Assembly: GCF_026113935.1 (NCBI RefSeq)
Contig: NZ_JAPEUL010000011.1
Span: forward strand, 62,001-126,000
Length of the DNA: 64,000 bases
Source of the DNA: Marinomonas rhodophyticola
Lineage (GTDB): Bacteria; Pseudomonadota; Gammaproteobacteria; Pseudomonadales; Marinomonadaceae
Direction of reading: 5' to 3'
Of the stretch, positions 16,788 through 24,899 are shown piece after piece. Each line of letters opens with the position of its first letter. Position 1 is the stretch's first letter. A program made the translations under genes and the position numbers. The notes below the pieces were generated by a model, which was not told the origin of the DNA, searched no databases, and was given only the letters and a program-made list of their open reading frames with translations.

Positions 16788-17028
16788 ATTGTTGGTAATA
16801 AATAAGAAGAGTTTAAAAAATAAACAGTTATTTGTGTTTATTCTGTGGCTTGTCACCATTTTGTCAGACTGATATGTGTTAGAGTGAAGGCCTACGAAAT
16901 CTGTTGGCCAGCATGATGCTGCAACCTACTCTTTGTTTGTGTCCATGTACGAGGCGATGTTTGCCTTCTTTTTTTGCAGCGGCGAGATAAAAGAGAACAG
17001 CTCTACGTCCCTTTTAGAGAGCTTTATA

Positions 17029-17805
17029 ATGCAAAATTTAACGCAAGATGGACAAAACCTCGTTCATTCCCTTTCCCGTCGTTACAACCTAAGCTTTGAT
17101 GCCGTCATGCATATGCTAATCGCTGTGAATAATGGTAATGGGTCGATGGCACAGTTCAATTGCCCAGAATTGGGTGGTGGTGGCCAGTGGATGCGTGGTG
17201 GTATGACCATGGTCGGCGACATGTTTAATTATGGTTTGAAATCGACTGTGGACAACTTGTGTAACGAGCTGGCCAATGGCTTAGCAAACATGCAGGTATT
17301 TATGCCGTTGCCAAAAGGTTCAAGATCCGGCAATCAGTGGTGGCCAGGTGATTTGGGTCAGCCGTTTAGTAGTGGTGCGCAAAATAGCACGCGTTACGCG
17401 ATTTTCCCCAATCGTCTGGCAGTGGAAGTAAATGGTCAAGTCACGGTTTACGATACGTTAGACAATAACATTGGTGGTATAAGCCAGCAGCAGGGCGGAA
17501 ATTCGTCACTGACATTTTCCAGCCAATACGGCACCATTCTCGTCAGCTCCTTACCTGTCGTGTCCGGCGGGAGTTCTGCTTCTTCTGCTCCAATGCCTGC
17601 ACCACACAATAACTTTATTGAGCCGTCTGCTGCCATGGCATGTTCACCCGCTCCTGCAGTGCAAGTCCCTCAGAATTTGACGAATGTATCGTCTATTGAT
17701 GACGTAATCCAATTGATCGAGAAGTTGGCAAAGTTGCGTGACATGGGAGCTATTTCAGAAAACGAATACAATTCGAAGAAGACCGATTTATTGAATCGTA
17801 TTTGA
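17029..17805 (+). CDS. SHOCT-domain protein of unknown function
   Basis: About 258 residues from the ATG at 17029; an in-frame upstream start at 16933 would add a non-conserved leader. The last 30 residues (IEKLAKLRDMGAISENEYNSKKTDLL) are a SHOCT domain, a short C-terminal oligomerisation-like module. The N-terminal half has GGGGQWMRGGMTMVGDMFNYGLK and later GSRSGNQWWPGDLGQP, rich in Gly and Trp, resembling bacterial proteins annotated only as SHOCT-domain. No signal peptide or clear membrane segment is evident. No partner gene is visible, and the role is unknown. Confidence 0.7.
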   Translation: MQNLTQDGQNLVHSLSRRYNLSFDAVMHMLIAVNNGNGSMAQFNCPELGGGGQWMRGGMTMVGDMFNYGLKSTVDNLCNELANGLANMQVFMPLPKGSRSGNQWWPGDLGQPFSSGAQNSTRYAIFPNRLAVEVNGQVTVYDTLDNNIGGISQQQGGNSSLTFSSQYGTILVSSLPVVSGGSSASSAPMPAPHNNFIEPSAAMACSPAPAVQVPQNLTNVSSIDDVIQLIEKLAKLRDMGAISENEYNSKKTDLLNRI

Positions 17806-17844
17806 TTGAGTCAATTGCGTGTATTGTGAGGTAGTTTGTAAAAA

Positions 17845-19806
17845 TTAGAGCGGCAGAATGGTATTAGTTTTTAAGATAGCTTGTATGTTTTCTGCCGTCA
17901 TTGGTTTAGCGTAATAATAGCCTTGTCCATAAAGACAACCCATTTTGATTAACATGTCGGCTTGTAATTTATTTTCTATTCCCTCTGCTATCACTTCACA
18001 TTCGAAAGAATGAGCCAGCATAATGACAGAAGATACTATGGCTTGTTTTCTAGTATCTTGCTCTATGCCATCAATAAAAGAGCGGTCAATTTTTATGTGA
18101 TTGACATTAAGTGTACTGATATAAGATAGCGAACTCATACCTGTACCAAAGTCGTCAATGGCAACTTGTACTCCAGCCTCTTTGAAGGCATTGAGTTGCT
18201 TTGAAATAAGGTCAATGCTAAGAGTGGTTTCAGATTCAATCAGTTCTATTTCTAGCTTATTTGGCGGAATATCATGCTGCTTAAGTAAGCTCAGCGTGAA
18301 TTCCAGTAAGGTTGGATCGAGCAAATTATAGGGCGACAAATTGATAGCGATTGGCGTGAACCATCCTTGTTGATGCCACTGGCCGAGTTGCGAAATGGCT
18401 TGAGTAATAATATAACGACCAAATTCTTGCACCCGACCACTATGCTCAATGAGGTCAATAAAGTTTATCGGAGATAAAATGCCATCGGTAGGGTGATACC
18501 AACGAGCAAGTCCTTCAACACCGATAATCTGACCATCGGCCACTGATACTTTGGGTTGATAATGTAGTTTGATTTGAGCTTCGGACAGGGCAACTTCTAA
18601 TTCTGCGCGGCGCTTTAGGTGTTGCTTGCCACATTCGATATTTTTCTCACTAAAAGTCGCCCAACCAGAACGATTTTGTTTGGCTTCACTCATGGCCGCA
18701 TCGGCGTACATGATGAGAGTTTCACTGTCGGTTGCTTGGCTTGGGTAATGGGCAATACCGATACTTGCACCGGTGCTGATGGCCAGTTTATTGATCAATA
18801 CTGGCTCATTTGATCTATCAATAAGCTTTTTTACTAAGAGTTCGGCGTGCTCAATATCTATTTCTGGTGCCCAAATAATGAATTTGTCGCCAGAAAAACG
18901 AATTAGTGTCTGAGTACGGTCTAACGTATCCTTAAGCTTTTGAGCTATTTTAGCCAGTAAACTGTCTCCGGTTGTATGGCCAAAAGCATCGTTCACTTCT
19001 TTGAATTTATCGAGGTCAATGACGAAAAGACAAGCTTGAGTAACATCAGATGTATGCGTTTTAGTAGCGTTTGGTAAAGAGGGGGACATCGCTTCAGGCA
19101 TGATGTCTTGCAGTAGGTTTCTTAAATAAAGACGATTGGGTAATCCTGTTAAAGTGTCATGAGTCGCAAGATGTGCTAATGAATCGTTTTTGTCCTGAAC
19201 GCGTTTATTCATCCAAGAGGATAAAGTGAGGGCAAACCAGGTTGCAAGCCAGAAGACAATCAGTGATGTGATGCCAAGGCGCTTGGTAACAAAGGAAAGG
19301 GTTTGTTGAATATAATTTGAATTTTTCAGAACCAGAACTTGGTATGTATTGTCGACCACTTTTTGCCAAAGGAAATGATGTTCGTCTATGTCAATATGTC
19401 CATTTGATAAGCTTAAGTCGCCAATGGTATCGCTGTCTGCTTGATTAATTGTGTACAGCAAATGATCAATGACATCGGAGTTAATATTGTTATTAATCGA
19501 CCAGTTTAAATCTGGGCCATGAATCTCGATATACAATTCGGGGTTTTCGTCTGTAAAGTAGACTTGATGAATCAGTTTTGCGACGAAATCGGATGAGTCT
19601 GTTTGGCCTTTAAGTGCTAATTGTCCATGAATCAATAGAGCTTGACGATGAAGGGATTCGAGATCTGCTTGAGCGCCAATATCATTGGCCAAGCGATAGG
19701 ACACGGTCACATAAATGGCCGAGACGGATAAGGCAACCACAAGACAAACCAAGATGAGTTTGATGCGGAAGGATTTGTCTCTTTGTAGTTCCTGTAGTGG
19801 TGGCAT
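17845..19806 (-). CDS. Membrane GGDEF-EAL protein, probable c-di-GMP phosphodiesterase
   Basis: A 653-residue inner-membrane signalling protein. Transmembrane helices at about 14-36 and 178-198 flank a periplasmic sensor. The GGDEF domain (about 205-375) has SGDKF instead of GG(D/E)EF, so cyclase activity is unlikely. The EAL domain (about 395-645) keeps the catalytic set: EGLAR, INLSP, ELIES, IDDFGTG, IKIDR, AEGIE and the GQGYYYAKP end. The likely job is hydrolysis of c-di-GMP in response to a periplasmic cue, with the degenerate GGDEF perhaps binding GTP. It is a single gene, 25 bases downstream of the small DUF2892 gene in the same direction. Confidence 0.9.
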   Translation of the reverse strand: MPPLQELQRDKSFRIKLILVCLVVALSVSAIYVTVSYRLANDIGAQADLESLHRQALLIHGQLALKGQTDSSDFVAKLIHQVYFTDENPELYIEIHGPDLNWSINNNINSDVIDHLLYTINQADSDTIGDLSLSNGHIDIDEHHFLWQKVVDNTYQVLVLKNSNYIQQTLSFVTKRLGITSLIVFWLATWFALTLSSWMNKRVQDKNDSLAHLATHDTLTGLPNRLYLRNLLQDIMPEAMSPSLPNATKTHTSDVTQACLFVIDLDKFKEVNDAFGHTTGDSLLAKIAQKLKDTLDRTQTLIRFSGDKFIIWAPEIDIEHAELLVKKLIDRSNEPVLINKLAISTGASIGIAHYPSQATDSETLIMYADAAMSEAKQNRSGWATFSEKNIECGKQHLKRRAELEVALSEAQIKLHYQPKVSVADGQIIGVEGLARWYHPTDGILSPINFIDLIEHSGRVQEFGRYIITQAISQLGQWHQQGWFTPIAINLSPYNLLDPTLLEFTLSLLKQHDIPPNKLEIELIESETTLSIDLISKQLNAFKEAGVQVAIDDFGTGMSSLSYISTLNVNHIKIDRSFIDGIEQDTRKQAIVSSVIMLAHSFECEVIAEGIENKLQADMLIKMGCLYGQGYYYAKPMTAENIQAILKTNTILPL

Positions 19807-19831
19807 AAAGACCCCAGATAACTCGCCTTAC

Positions 19832-20047
19832 TTATTCTTTTTCTTTACAGGTACTGATGTTGGCAAGATGGTAGACTGGGCACCATCCAAATGCTAAAGA
19901 AATCAAGTTCAGCGAGCCAAATATACCGATCAGTGTCTCTAGCAATGGGTCGTTTAATAGATCACCATTAAACAGAGCGATGCCAGTAAACAATATGCCG
20001 ATAACACCGCGGATACTTCTATCTAGAGGATGTAGGTTCTTTTTCAC
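19832..20047 (-). CDS. DUF2892 (YgaP-like transmembrane) small membrane protein
   Basis: A 71-residue protein with KNLHPLDRSIRGVIGILFTGIAL then LLETLIGIFGSLNLISLAFGWCPVYHLANIST, two membrane hairpin helices matching the DUF2892 transmembrane module found fused to rhodanese in YgaP. The conserved GWCPVY motif is intact. It is transcribed toward the GGDEF-EAL gene with a 25-base gap and could share its mRNA. Function unknown. Confidence 0.85.
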   Translation of the reverse strand: MKKNLHPLDRSIRGVIGILFTGIALFNGDLLNDPLLETLIGIFGSLNLISLAFGWCPVYHLANISTCKEKE

Positions 20048-20207
20048 TGTATTGTGTCCTCACTAATCAACAGTTCGATCGTTTATAAATAGTCCGCTTT
20101 AGCCGAAAAATTGACAATAGGGAGACTGTAAGTAATTGCATCGCAATGTAAGCGACCGAATGACGAAGTGCTGAAACCCCATGTTACAAAGTGGGTCAGC
20201 AGCGACG

Positions 20208-20348
20208 TTAACTAAGGGATACCTTGCGATCTAACAGAATCGGCCCTGTCCCTTCGCTTGCCAGTTTGTCTTCTTCGTTATAGAGCGGGCACTGGGTTAA
20301 GGACAAACAACCACAGCCAATGCAGCTGGTGAGTGAGTTGCGCAGTTT
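20208..20348 (-). pseudogene. soxR: 3' relic of soxR (redox-sensing MerR-family regulator)
   Basis: About 46 codons of the SoxR C-terminus survive in frame: KLRNSLTSCIGCGCLSLTQC carries the CxxCxCx5C [2Fe-2S] ligand set, followed by PLYNEEDKLASEGTGPILL and a stop at 20208. The DNA-binding half and dimer helix are absent: an in-frame TAG occurs about 50 bases upstream, and the sequence there (about 20349-20430) is unrelated, ending at the ileS terminator. The gene therefore lost its first two-thirds, plausibly when the ileS cassette or another segment was inserted. Confidence 0.85.
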
Positions 20349-20431
20349 GCTTATGTGGCAAATAACCTAGAGGCAGTGGAGTATTTTTCTGATATGCCAG
20401 AGGCGCGCAATAATAGCGATGACATAAGCTA

Positions 20432-20480
20432 AAAAAGAAAGATCCAGCGCGCCATAAACAAACACTATGGCGCGCTGGAT
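20432..20480 (-). terminator. Strong terminator of ileS
   Basis: ATCCAGCGCGCCATA (20442-20456) and TATGGCGCGCTGGAT (20466-20480) form a 15-bp perfect stem with a 9-nt loop. On the minus strand it is followed by CTTTCTTTTTT. It lies 4 bases beyond the ileS stop codon. Confidence 0.92.
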
Positions 20481-20484
20481 AAGC

Positions 20485-23400
20485 TTAGTGATTTGTTGCT
20501 TTTTCAACTGCAACTTTCACTTCGCCAAGGTCGGTCGTTATAGACACAACCCTGTCAGGCAAAGGCGTAAAGTGCACCTCGTCAGCTAACGTTTCTGATT
20601 GGATATAACTAAGGTGTTGCTGACACCAATGCTTCACAGTATCGCTGGCGTCGATAGACACATGGATTCGATCCAGTACTTTATAATCTTGCTGCTTACG
20701 AAGTTTTTGGATGTGGCTCACTATCTCGCGCATAGCGCCTTCGGCGATTAATTCCTCGGTTAGCTCTGGATCAATGTTGATCGAAATAAAGCGATTGGAA
20801 GCCGTCACTGTGCTGGCTTTGGCCTGTCTAAAGAGTTGGATTTCTTCTTGATTGAAGGTCAATCCATCCAGTTCTATTTCACCTTGCTTCTCCAAGTGAT
20901 CTAAGGTTGTTTCATCCAGTTTGGCGATGAGGGCAGCGTAGTGCTTCATTTGCTTCCCTAGACGTTTACCTAAGACGGGAAAGTTCGCTTTGGCATAAAA
21001 GTCGATATAGTCACTTTCTTGGCGGCTAAACAGCACGTTTTTTATATTCAGTTCCGTTTGGATGTAATCTTTAAGACGGGTGATGTCTTCCAGCACGTAG
21101 GCGTCTTTATGCAACACGGTGAGTGTTTTAAGTGGCGTTTTTAATTTGATTCTAAGGTCGTTGCGCAGTTGTCGCCCCATCACCAAGATGTGTTGAACGC
21201 GCGCGACACTGGCTTCTAAATCCTCTTGTTTCAGGTTGCCATCGGTACTTGGATAATCACACAAATGCACAGACTCTGCTTGGCTGCTTGCCGAGAAAGG
21301 CAAAAGTGCTTGATATAAGTGTTCTGCCATAAATGGCGTGAAAGGTGCCATCAATCGGTTGAACGTATCTAAGCAGCGATACAAGGTTTGAAAGGCTTGC
21401 TGCTTATCGGCGTTTAATTCTTTTTGCCAAAAGCGAGCGCGATTCAAACGGATGTAGCCGTTGGTGAGGTCTTCTATAAACTCGAATAACGCAGGCACCA
21501 CGTTATACAAGTGGTAGGCTTGCATCTCCTGATTGACCTTGGCGGTGAGCGTTTGTAGACGGGACAAGATCCACTGATCCAAGATGTTGTTGGGTGCCTC
21601 ATTGCTGCCTTTGTCTTGCCACTGGTCGATTTCGGCGTAGGTGGCAAAAAAGCGAAAGCCATTTAGCCAAGGCAATAAGACTTGCCGCACCATGTCTTGC
21701 ACACCTGTGTCGGCAAAGCGTTGCTCTTCAGCCTTCACCAATCCTGAGTTGATGAGGTAAAGCCGTAGAGCATCGGCACCATAGTTTTCCATCAGCGTAT
21801 CGGGTGGTGTATAGTTTTTTAGGCGTTTGGACATCTTTTTGCCGTCTTCCGCCATGACAATGCCATTGACGATGACGTTTTTAAACGCAGGTTGTCCGAA
21901 CAAGCACTGGCTAAGTACTTGTAAGGTATAAAACCAACCGCGTGTTTGATCGACGCCTTCTGCGATAAAGGCCGCAGGAAAGTTATGCTCAAATTGTTCT
22001 TTATTTTCAAAGGGATAATGCACTTGGGCGTAAGGCATGGCACCGGATTCAAACCAGCAGTCGAATACTTCGGCAATACGTCGATAGGTGCCTGCTTCTC
22101 CTGTAAGGGAGAAGCTAAGTTCGTCCACGTGGTCGCGGTGTAAGTCGTCCACGTCCGCGCCTGTGTAGGCTTTCAGCTCTTGCCGAGAGCCAAGACAAAG
22201 GTGATTGCCTGTGACATCGTTGACCCAGATGGGAAGAGGTGTCCCCCAGTAACGGTTGCGTGACACAGACCAGTCGATCGCGCCTTCTAACCATTTGCCC
22301 ATGCGGCCTTGCTGGATGTGATCTGGCACCCAGTTGATTTGTTCGTTGTTTGCCAACAGTTCACCACGCATTTGTTCTACTTTAATGTACCAAGATGGCA
22401 CAGAACGGTAGATGATCGGTGTGTCGGAGCGCGGACAGAATGGATAGCTGTGTACGATGGTTTCTTGACGATAAAGCACATCACGGGCTTTTAGGGCTTG
22501 CATGATGGCTTTGTCGGCATCTTTTACATATTGGCCTTGGTAATCGGCTACGTCATGGGTAAAGCGTCCGCGGCTGTCCAGTGGACAAACGGTGGCTTGC
22601 AAACCATTGGCTTTGCAGACGCGGTTATCGTCTTCTCCGAATGCGGGGGCGATGTGGACGATGCCAGTGCCGCTTCCAGTGGAGACAAAATCGTCCGCGA
22701 ATACGTGAAAAGCGCCAGCTTCATTCAAGTGGCTGAAATAGGGAAAAAGCGGCTCGTAGTGTTTGCCACTCAGCTCAGCACCTAACGCACGATCCAGAAT
22801 CTCCACCTCTCGACCTTTGCAGACAGTGTCGAGCTGAGCCTGAGCAAGCCAAAGCGTTTTGCCCATGGTTGCGTCGTGTACTTTGACGTAGGGGATATTG
22901 GGGCCAACACACAGGGCAAGGTTGGACGGCAGGGTCCAAGGCGTGGTGGTCCAAGCGGCAAAATAGGCGTCTTCGTCGGTTAATTTGAACAATACCGTGA
23001 TGGCAGGGTCTTGCACCTCCTTGTAGTTAGAGCTGGCTTCAAAGTTAGACAGTACGGTTTCCAGCTCAGTGGAATAGGCGATTACCTTGTCGCCTTGATA
23101 GACCAGCCCTTTGTCCCATAACTGTTTGAACACCCACCAGACGGATTCCATATACCAAGGCTCCATGGTGCGGTAGTCGTTTTCAAAGTCCACCCAACGG
23201 CCAAGGCGAGTGATGGTTTTCTCCCATTCACTGGCATAGCGCTGCACGATGCCACGGCATTCCGCGTTGTAGCGGGCAATGCCCAAGCTTTCTACCGCTT
23301 CTTTGGCTGACATGCCGAGGGATTTATCGATTTCGTGTTCGATAGGCAAACCATGACAATCCCAACCAAAACGACGCTCTACATGGAAACCCTTCATGGT

Positions 23401-23658
23401 GAAGTAACGTGGAATGATGTCTTTGATCGTCGAGGCAACCAAATGTCCGTGATGGGGCAAGCCAGTTGCAAAGGGTGGGCCGTCATAAAATACGTAGTCT
23501 GGTTTGGGCTTAGACGCTTCAAGAGAGCGCTTGAAAATCTGCTTGTCCTGCCAAAACTTGAGTACAGCGTGCTCGGCCTCAACGAACGAAAAGCGTGCGG
23601 ACGAAGCTGTATTGTCAGCCTCATCGGCTACATGGGTAGGGGAATCGTGTGTATTCAT
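20485..23658 (-). CDS. ileS: Isoleucyl-tRNA synthetase, type 2 (eukaryote-like)
   Basis: Charges tRNA-Ile; 1057 residues, longer than the roughly 940 of the usual gammaproteobacterial enzyme. The sequence is type 2: DGPPFATGLPHHGHLVASTI with HHGH as the HIGH motif, IIPRYFTMKGFHVERRFGWD, an editing domain with TTPWTLPSN and GTGIVHIAPAFGEDD, and KKMSKRLKNY as KMSKS. Type 2 enzymes are generally less sensitive to mupirocin. The gene is solitary, without ribF or lspA beside it, so a housekeeping type 1 ileS probably exists elsewhere. AGGAAG precedes the start. Upstream lies an Ile-codon attenuator; both flanks hold gene debris, consistent with horizontal acquisition. Confidence 0.93.
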   Translation of the reverse strand: MNTHDSPTHVADEADNTASSARFSFVEAEHAVLKFWQDKQIFKRSLEASKPKPDYVFYDGPPFATGLPHHGHLVASTIKDIIPRYFTMKGFHVERRFGWDCHGLPIEHEIDKSLGMSAKEAVESLGIARYNAECRGIVQRYASEWEKTITRLGRWVDFENDYRTMEPWYMESVWWVFKQLWDKGLVYQGDKVIAYSTELETVLSNFEASSNYKEVQDPAITVLFKLTDEDAYFAAWTTTPWTLPSNLALCVGPNIPYVKVHDATMGKTLWLAQAQLDTVCKGREVEILDRALGAELSGKHYEPLFPYFSHLNEAGAFHVFADDFVSTGSGTGIVHIAPAFGEDDNRVCKANGLQATVCPLDSRGRFTHDVADYQGQYVKDADKAIMQALKARDVLYRQETIVHSYPFCPRSDTPIIYRSVPSWYIKVEQMRGELLANNEQINWVPDHIQQGRMGKWLEGAIDWSVSRNRYWGTPLPIWVNDVTGNHLCLGSRQELKAYTGADVDDLHRDHVDELSFSLTGEAGTYRRIAEVFDCWFESGAMPYAQVHYPFENKEQFEHNFPAAFIAEGVDQTRGWFYTLQVLSQCLFGQPAFKNVIVNGIVMAEDGKKMSKRLKNYTPPDTLMENYGADALRLYLINSGLVKAEEQRFADTGVQDMVRQVLLPWLNGFRFFATYAEIDQWQDKGSNEAPNNILDQWILSRLQTLTAKVNQEMQAYHLYNVVPALFEFIEDLTNGYIRLNRARFWQKELNADKQQAFQTLYRCLDTFNRLMAPFTPFMAEHLYQALLPFSASSQAESVHLCDYPSTDGNLKQEDLEASVARVQHILVMGRQLRNDLRIKLKTPLKTLTVLHKDAYVLEDITRLKDYIQTELNIKNVLFSRQESDYIDFYAKANFPVLGKRLGKQMKHYAALIAKLDETTLDHLEKQGEIELDGLTFNQEEIQLFRQAKASTVTASNRFISINIDPELTEELIAEGAMREIVSHIQKLRKQQDYKVLDRIHVSIDASDTVKHWCQQHLSYIQSETLADEVHFTPLPDRVVSITTDLGEVKVAVEKATNH

Positions 23659-23688
23659 ATTGGCTTCCTGTTAAGACCCAAGAAGCAG

Positions 23689-23719
23689 AAAAAAGAAACC
23701 CGCCTCTTGGGCGGGTTTG
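23689..23719 (-). terminator. Attenuator terminator (3:4 stem) in the ileS leader
   Basis: On the minus strand AAACCCGCC pairs with GGCGGGTTT (plus coordinates 23710-23718 and 23696-23704) across 5 bases, then C and six T (23689-23694). It lies about 30 bases before the ileS start and 10 bases after the leader-peptide stop, so it would end transcription before ileS unless the upstream antiterminator forms. Confidence 0.9.
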
Positions 23720-23726
23720 CTTTATT

Positions 23727-23801
23727 TTACTCAACAACGAACCCACCACTCCTAGGAATGATGATAATAATTCGTTGTTGAGTAAGAGATAGGTTAGTCA
23801 T
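23727..23801 (-). CDS. Ile-rich leader peptide of the ileS attenuator
   Basis: A 24-codon open frame with five consecutive isoleucine codons (ATT ATT ATC ATC ATT, codons 11-15; peptide context QRIIIIIPRSG). Codons 6-10 form the 5' arm of a 15-bp perfect stem (23771-23785) with the last codons and stop (23727-23741). GGTGGGTTCG in codons 19-22 (23738-23747) can instead pair with the 5' arm of the terminator (CAAACCCGCC, 23710-23719), 9 of 10 positions including one G-U. This is the region 1-2-3-4 layout of ilv/his/phe-type attenuators: stalling at Ile codons would expose region 2, form 2:3 and let ileS be transcribed. The ribosome site is weak. Confidence 0.85.
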   Translation of the reverse strand: MTNLSLTQQRIIIIIPRSGGFVVE

Positions 23802-23809
23802 AGGGCTTA

Positions 23810-23858
23810 TTTTTACGCTTGCAAAGGGGAAGCGTCAAGAGAGATCTAAAAAATAATA
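23810..23858 (-). promoter_or_regulatory. Candidate promoters for the ileS leader
   Basis: On the minus strand TTGACG (plus 23833-23838), a 17-base spacer and TAAAAA (plus 23810-23815) fit a sigma-70 promoter, but it would start RNA almost at the leader ATG. A second -10-like TATTAT (plus 23853-23858) would give a leader of about 45 bases, more like classical attenuators. Which one is used cannot be decided from sequence. Confidence 0.45.
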
Positions 23859-23947
23859 CATTGCAAATGTGCAAGGCTAATGATGTGAGTTTTTTGAGAA
23901 TTACGATGACGGTTTTCAGGTTCTTAAGTTTTGTGTTCTCCTAAAAG

Positions 23948-24114
23948 GTACTTCTCATCAGTGCTGGTCTAACGCAAATGGATCTTGCTGATCGGTTGCA
24001 TACACAAAAAATGCTATTTCTCGTATCGAAAATCATTCTGCAGACGTCAAACTATCAACGCCTGAAAAGAGTTTGTTAGCGCCTTAGGCAGTAAACTCGA
24101 AATTCGTTTTGTTT
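23948..24114 (+). pseudogene. Relic of an XRE-family antitoxin (HigA-like)
   Basis: Read across two frame breaks, the plus strand gives LLISAGLTQMDLADRLHTQ, then KNAISRIENHSADVKLSTPEK, then EFVSALGSKLEIRFV. This is the helix-turn-helix and C-terminal helix of XRE antitoxins that pair with HigB/RelE-type toxins. The breaks lie at the A-run near 24004-24010 and at 24068-24071; both look like deletions. No toxin frame remains upstream, where the ileS leader begins. Confidence 0.6.
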
Positions 24115-24149
24115 ACTTCATTATGCTTTTATCTCGTTTTATTGTGTCA

Positions 24150-24552
24150 TTATGCGTCAGTAAGTGTTTGATTCGCCTTGTACTCGTCTAGGTTTAGTTC
24201 AAAAAGTAGAGCATCTAAGTCCTGTTTGGTACTACGTTCTTTTTTACCAAGATAACGAATATAAAGAATGCTCAAAAACATAAAGGCATAAAAGCTTAGG
24301 CTTAACGTATCAGATAGGCCTCGGAATGATGAAGAGTTAAATATTATGATGAAGCTACTTACCCAAAAGCCAAATAAAAATTGTGAGCTAGGAGTATATT
24401 CCAGTGCAGAGGCGTTTGGTGACTACATTGCGACATATGTTAAAACGGTAATTATTTCTCCATGATCCGATTATTATTTGATTACGAGCGTCATTGAATT
24501 TAGCGTTGTAGCCTTTGTTTTTTAACGCTGTCAAAACATCACGCCATTCCAT
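24150..24552 (-). CDS. Small two-helix membrane protein (probable frameshift)
   Basis: Reading across one extra base near 24418-24423 gives a 133-residue protein. The N-terminus is MEWRDVLTALKNKGYNAKFN with a DARNQIIIGSWRNNYRFNICRN stretch. After the break come two hydrophobic helices (QFLFGFWVSSFIIIFNSSS and SLSFYAFMFLSILYIRYLG) and a charged tail KKERSTKQDLDALLFELNLD. Codon use and hydrophobic patterning look genuine in both halves, but I do not recognise the family. It follows another small broken frame (24607-24755) in the same direction. Confidence 0.45.
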
Positions 24553-24606
24553 TGATTGATTCCCTCAAGTCCTGAAAAATAATAAATCTCATTTTCTATT
24601 GTTTCA

Positions 24607-24755
24607 TTAAATTAGAACACTATTTTCTTTCGCGAACAGTGGTATTTTTGAGGTAATGGATATCAATATTAGCAATGAAATCTGCTCGTTAGTTGATGAA
24701 AGACGAATAAGATCAGGCAGTTCTTGATGTGTGGTATCATTAGAAAACTAGCCAT
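24607..24755 (-). CDS. Small open frame of unknown function (probable frameshift)
   Basis: The minus-strand ATG at 24755 begins MASF. If one T is added to the TTTT run near 24742, the frame continues SNDTTHQELPDLIRLSSTNE and a hydrophobic ILISITSKIPLF stretch to the stop at 24607, 49 residues in all. GAGGAGA lies upstream at a long spacing. It would be cotranscribed with the small membrane protein downstream. Support is only frame continuity and composition. Confidence 0.3.
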
Positions 24756-24899
24756 ATATCGCTCTTTATCTCCTCTTAATGGCTAAAAGTAATCGATAGA
24801 CTCACTATCAAATCAACTCAGTGAAGAGTTGACCTACCTAGAATTGACTCGCTCGATGATCAGTCTGAACCCGTTGTGGCATCAGCTAAAATATCATCA

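Noticed and set aside
16513-16872. A 119-codon open frame over the yghU relic
   Set aside because: It joins non-coding DNA, an out-of-frame part of yghU and an in-frame scrap by chance; it has no ribosome site or coherent protein.
20349-20432. Short frames on both strands (AYVIAIIARLWHI on minus, resembling a RelE/ParE tail; VANNLEAVEYFSDMPEAR on plus)
   Set aside because: Each is only about 20-25 codons, and both occupy the same DNA, so at most one could be a relic; not enough to assign.
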